DNA from: Dryocola boscaweniae
GTDB lineage: Bacteria > Pseudomonadota > Gammaproteobacteria > Enterobacterales > Enterobacteriaceae
Length of the DNA stretch: 64,000 nt
Reading direction: 5' to 3'
Assembly: GCF_025215095.1 (NCBI RefSeq)
Contig: NZ_JALHAP010000082.1
Location: 62,001 to 126,000 of the forward strand
Part shown: positions 61,322 through 64,000 of the stretch, in pieces
How the letters are laid out: every line of letters begins with the position of its first letter
Numbering within the stretch: the stretch's first letter is position 1
Position numbers and translations under genes: made by a program
The notes under the pieces: generated by a model
What the model was told of the DNA's origin: nothing
Seen by the model: the letters and a program-made list of their open reading frames with translations, nothing else
Databases searched by the model: none

Positions 61322-62713
61322 ATGACTGATGCGGAATGGGTCCTGCTTCTTTCTCGCGGGCAATTTGCGCTGACTATGGGAATGCATATCACGCTTGCCG
61401 CCCTGACGCTTGGGCTGGCTCCCTTTCTGGTCTGGTTTGAAGCCCGCTGGCTGTGGGGGCGACAGCATGCTGCGCGCGAGGCGCTGCATTTCTGGATAAA
61501 AATTTTTGCGCTGACGGTGGCGATTGGCGCGGTTTCAGGGGTAGTGATGGAGTTCCAGTTCGGCACTAACTGGGCGCCTTTTTCACATAAAGTCGGCGGT
61601 TTTATCGGGCCGCTGCTCTTTTTTGAAGTGCTGGTGGCCTTTTTTATGGAGTCAGCATTAACCGGCGTGATGCTCTTTGGCATGGGTAAAATTCGCCCCG
61701 GCGTACATTTTGCCGTGACCTGCCTGGTGGCGTTAGGCGCGCTTATCAGCGCTTTTTGGATCCTTGCGGCAAATTCATGGATGCAAACGCCGGTGAACTA
61801 TCATCGCGATGGCAACGGCATTTTTTCTCCCGTCGACTGGCTGGCGTTAATTTCCGCACCTTCCTTTCCCCTGCGTTTTGCTCATATGGTACTGGCTTCG
61901 TATATTGCCGTAGCCGTGATGATTGCGGGCGTCGCGGCCTGGCGTGTTCTGCATCGCCCGGACGAAAAGGCTGCACGCTGCATGTTTGTTTGCGCGATCT
62001 GGTTTGCCGTCGTGGCCCTGCCTGTACAATTTGTTGTTGGCGATCGGCATGGCGAAAACACGCTGCGGTACCAGCCTGCAAAACTTGCGGCAATGGAAGC
62101 GACCTGGTATCCGCCGTCACCCGGTGAAGGGGAGCCGCTGCGTCTGTTTGCCATACCCGACCAGCGTGCCCGGCTTAATCATTCTGAACTCGCCATTCCC
62201 GATATCGGCTCGCTTTATTTGCGCCATAATTTGACCGGCCATATAAAAAGCCTGAGTGAATTTCCTGCCGCCGATCGTCCACCTGTTTTACCCGTTTTTT
62301 TCGCTTTTCGAATTATGGTCGGGCTGGGACTGCTTATGTTTTTCTCGCAGCTTGCCGCCGTAATTCAGCATCTTCGCGGCAGGCTTTATGCTTCCCGGCG
62401 CTTGCTCTGGCTGATGGTTATTCTGACGCCGGCGGGATTTATCGCGATGCTTTCAGGCTGGGTGGTCACCGAGATGGGAAGGCAGCCCTGGATCGTGCAG
62501 GACCTGTTAAGAACGGCTGAGAGCGTTTCAGCCTTGCCCCTGAACTGGCTAATCATTTCCTGCTGTAGCGTGGCCGTTGTATATATCCTCGCCTTCGGCT
62601 ACGGCTTGCGTTATTTCCTGCGCTATATTGCCGCGCCGCTGCCTGCGGGAGATGAGGTGGTTAGCACAAAGATCGTCACAAGCCCCGCAGGGAGAGAAGC
62701 ATGGAAGGATTAG
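61322..62713 (+). CDS. Cytochrome bd-type ubiquinol oxidase subunit I (short Q-loop, CioA type)
   Basis: Quinol oxidase subunit carrying the three hemes. The 463-residue protein has about nine membrane helices, the heme b595 ligand His22 (SRGQFALTMGMH), a His in FAHMVLASYIAVA for b558 and the GRQPW motif (GWVVTEMGRQPWIVQ). It is about 60 residues shorter than E. coli CydA, from a short Q loop, as in cyanide-insensitive oxidases. ATG at 61322 follows GTGGGG. It overlaps subunit II by 13 bases. Confidence 0.9.
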   Translation: MTDAEWVLLLSRGQFALTMGMHITLAALTLGLAPFLVWFEARWLWGRQHAAREALHFWIKIFALTVAIGAVSGVVMEFQFGTNWAPFSHKVGGFIGPLLFFEVLVAFFMESALTGVMLFGMGKIRPGVHFAVTCLVALGALISAFWILAANSWMQTPVNYHRDGNGIFSPVDWLALISAPSFPLRFAHMVLASYIAVAVMIAGVAAWRVLHRPDEKAARCMFVCAIWFAVVALPVQFVVGDRHGENTLRYQPAKLAAMEATWYPPSPGEGEPLRLFAIPDQRARLNHSELAIPDIGSLYLRHNLTGHIKSLSEFPAADRPPVLPVFFAFRIMVGLGLLMFFSQLAAVIQHLRGRLYASRRLLWLMVILTPAGFIAMLSGWVVTEMGRQPWIVQDLLRTAESVSALPLNWLIISCCSVAVVYILAFGYGLRYFLRYIAAPLPAGDEVVSTKIVTSPAGREAWKD

Positions 62714-63648
62714 CGAGTTTATCGGCGACGATCATGCTGTTCTCCTTGCTGATGTATCTGATGCTTGACGGCACCGATCTTGGCGTCGGCATGCTGTTCT
62801 TCTGGATTAAGGCAGAGGAGCCCCGGCGGCGTATGGCGCATTCTATATTGCCCATCTGGGATGCGAATGAAACCTGGCTGGTGCTGCTGGCCGGCGGGAT
62901 GCTGGCGCTGTTTCCGGGTATTTATGCCCGGGTACTGAGCCTGCTTTATATCCCCGTTTTTATGATGTTGCTGAGCCTGGTTTTGCGAGCGATGGCCCTT
63001 GAGTACCGTAGCTCCGCCAGCGCGCGAATACGCGCTTTGCTGGACGTTATTTTGCCGCTGGCGTCTGGCCTGGCCGCGTTCAGCCAGGGGGCCTGCGCCG
63101 GCACGATGGTGAGCCGTTTTCTGTTAAATAATCCCGCAAGCTGGTTCGATATTTTTCCCGTGCTGTGCGGCCTGGGCTTAATGTCGATTTATCTTTTGCT
63201 CGGCTGTGGCTGGATACGCTGGCGGATTGGCGAGGCCGTCGAAAAACAGGCGGGCCATCTTAGCGGGTATTTTTTTATTCTCTGCTGCTTACTGTGCCTT
63301 GCTGTAATGCTTCTCGAACCGCTTCCCTGGCGGCTGGGGTGGCAGTACACGGCAGGAAAAACGCTGTCATTAATAATTTTATTGCTCTTGCTTGTCCTGG
63401 TAATCCTGCTTAGACGCGGGCGAGGTCTGCTGCAGCTAATTGCCACCCTGGCCTTTATGACGGCGATAGTGCTTTTGCTAGCGACAGGATTTTATGGCCT
63501 GTCGGCGAATAACCTGATGAGCCTGACGGATATGGGCTCATCAAAGACGACTCAGTCAGTGGTTCTGATTGGCAGCGCAGTGATAATACCTCTTACGCTT
63601 GCCTACCATACGTGGGTGTTCTGGGTTTTTCGCGGGAAAGTGCTGTGA
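62701..63648 (+). CDS. Cytochrome bd-type ubiquinol oxidase subunit II
   Basis: A 315-residue partner subunit with about eight membrane helices; the segment GTDLGVGMLFFW near the N-terminus and WDANETWLVLLAGG around residue 53 are typical of CydB/CioB. It overlaps subunit I by 13 bases. It is shorter than E. coli CydB (379), as in CioB-like members. No cydX-like small subunit gene is visible after the stop. Confidence 0.9.
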   Translation: MEGLASLSATIMLFSLLMYLMLDGTDLGVGMLFFWIKAEEPRRRMAHSILPIWDANETWLVLLAGGMLALFPGIYARVLSLLYIPVFMMLLSLVLRAMALEYRSSASARIRALLDVILPLASGLAAFSQGACAGTMVSRFLLNNPASWFDIFPVLCGLGLMSIYLLLGCGWIRWRIGEAVEKQAGHLSGYFFILCCLLCLAVMLLEPLPWRLGWQYTAGKTLSLIILLLLLVLVILLRRGRGLLQLIATLAFMTAIVLLLATGFYGLSANNLMSLTDMGSSKTTQSVVLIGSAVIIPLTLAYHTWVFWVFRGKVL

Positions 63649-63747
63649 TAACGCGGGCAGAAAATATTCGGTGAAAGGAGGCTGACGGCTTCCCCCTCAG
63701 CCGCGTAGCGCAAAGTGGGGGGAAAACGTCAGTTGACTGTAGAGCGA

Positions 63748-64000
63748 TTAGCTCCTGCTCCGTAAGGCCGCGCGTTTTTCACTGAACAGAAATAAAGAGT
63801 TCACCATAATGGCCGTCAGGGTTCCTGCTGCCATTCCATTTCCAAAAACCATCTGCACCACCGAAGGGAAATTCTGATACAGCCCCGGAACGAGGATAGG
63901 CAGCATTCCCATGACCAGCCCCGTGGCTAACGCATAGGTTTTACCCGGCGTATGAAGAGGTTCACGGGCAATCATATCAATGCCGATAACGCCGATAATG
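63748..64000 (-). CDS. NCS2 family nucleobase permease, C-terminal fragment (cut by window edge)
   Basis: The frame is open to the right edge, so only the last 84 residues are seen. They contain IIGVIGIDMIAREPLHTPGK followed by hydrophobic helices with a PGLYQNFPSVVQMVFGNGMA segment, typical of xanthine/uric acid (NCS2, UacT/XanP-like) symporters. The substrate cannot be told from this part. It converges with the bd oxidase genes. Confidence 0.8.
   Translation of the reverse strand, partial: IIGVIGIDMIAREPLHTPGKTYALATGLVMGMLPILVPGLYQNFPSVVQMVFGNGMAAGTLTAIMVNSLFLFSEKRAALRSRS

Noticed and set aside
52145..63648. tRNA-borne genomic island with integrase
   Set aside because: No integrase, no repeat of the tRNA 3' end, and the accessory genes lie on the 5' side of the tRNA, so the usual insertion model does not fit.
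63649..63747. cydX-like small subunit after subunit II
   Set aside because: No short hydrophobic frame with a ribosome site before the convergent permease gene.

Overview
This window is chromosomal DNA from a member of the Enterobacteriaceae. Gene content and protein sequences are close to Escherichia, Salmonella, Enterobacter and Cronobacter: the blocks purU-ychJ-rssAB-galU, hns-tdk-adhE-ychE-oppABCDF, clsA-yciY-yciI-tonB-yciABC-ompW, trpEDCBA with its leader peptide, rnm-yciO-rluB, ydiK-ydiJ-menI and sufABCDSE-ldtE-lpp-pykF are all recognisable. It is not E. coli itself. It carries a ugd-uge pair between galU and hns, has no yciEFG between ompW and trpA and no yciQ before rluB. It also joins rluB directly to the rprA-ydiK-ydiJ-menI-suf block, which lies about 10 map minutes away in E. 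coli. I cannot fix the genus from sequence alone.

Layout. 1-4.2 kb: purU (cut by the left edge), ychJ, the rssA-rssB operon and galU. 4.2-6.6 kb: UDP-glucose dehydrogenase and UDP-glucuronate epimerase, which with galU form a route from glucose-1-phosphate to UDP-glucuronate and UDP-galacturonate. 6.7-12.2 kb: hns, tdk, adhE, ychE. 13-18.6 kb: the oligopeptide ABC transporter. 18.6-24.9 kb: envelope and housekeeping genes (yciU, clsA, yciY, yciI, tonB, yciA, yciB, yciC, ompW). 24.9-31.7 kb: the complete trp operon with attenuator and operator. 31.7-39.4 kb: rnm, yciO, rluB, the sRNA gene rprA, ydiK, ydiJ, menI. 39.4-42.6 kb: a small accessory patch (orphan HTH protein, nudI, two unknown small genes, a second yciG, yedK). 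43-52.2 kb: the Suf iron-sulfur operon, ldtE, lpp, pykF and one tRNA-Val(GAC) gene.

52.4-63.7 kb is an accessory block with a stress and periplasmic-metabolism flavour. It holds a CsbD/glycine-zipper protein, an IraP-like anti-adaptor, a glutaredoxin-membrane fusion, a PQQ-dependent glucose dehydrogenase, yciF and yciG, a membrane-tailed short-chain dehydrogenase, a GH13 trehalose-synthase-like enzyme and a short-loop (cyanide-insensitive type) bd oxidase. The window ends inside an NCS2 nucleobase transporter.

The most striking cross-window theme is control of the general stress sigma factor RpoS. The adaptor RssB (which delivers RpoS to ClpXP), the sRNA RprA (which activates rpoS translation) and an extended IraP-like protein (IraP blocks RssB) are all within about 51 kb. 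Next to the IraP-like gene lie several genes of families that are RpoS-controlled elsewhere. I found no CRISPR array, insertion sequence, integrase or intact prophage. Most of the window is ordinary core genome; the items most worth a second look are the IraP-like/CsbD/glutaredoxin neighbourhood, the perfect 18-bp inverted repeat beside the orphan HTH gene, the long-range inverted repeat in the adhE leader and the altered GH13 region I.
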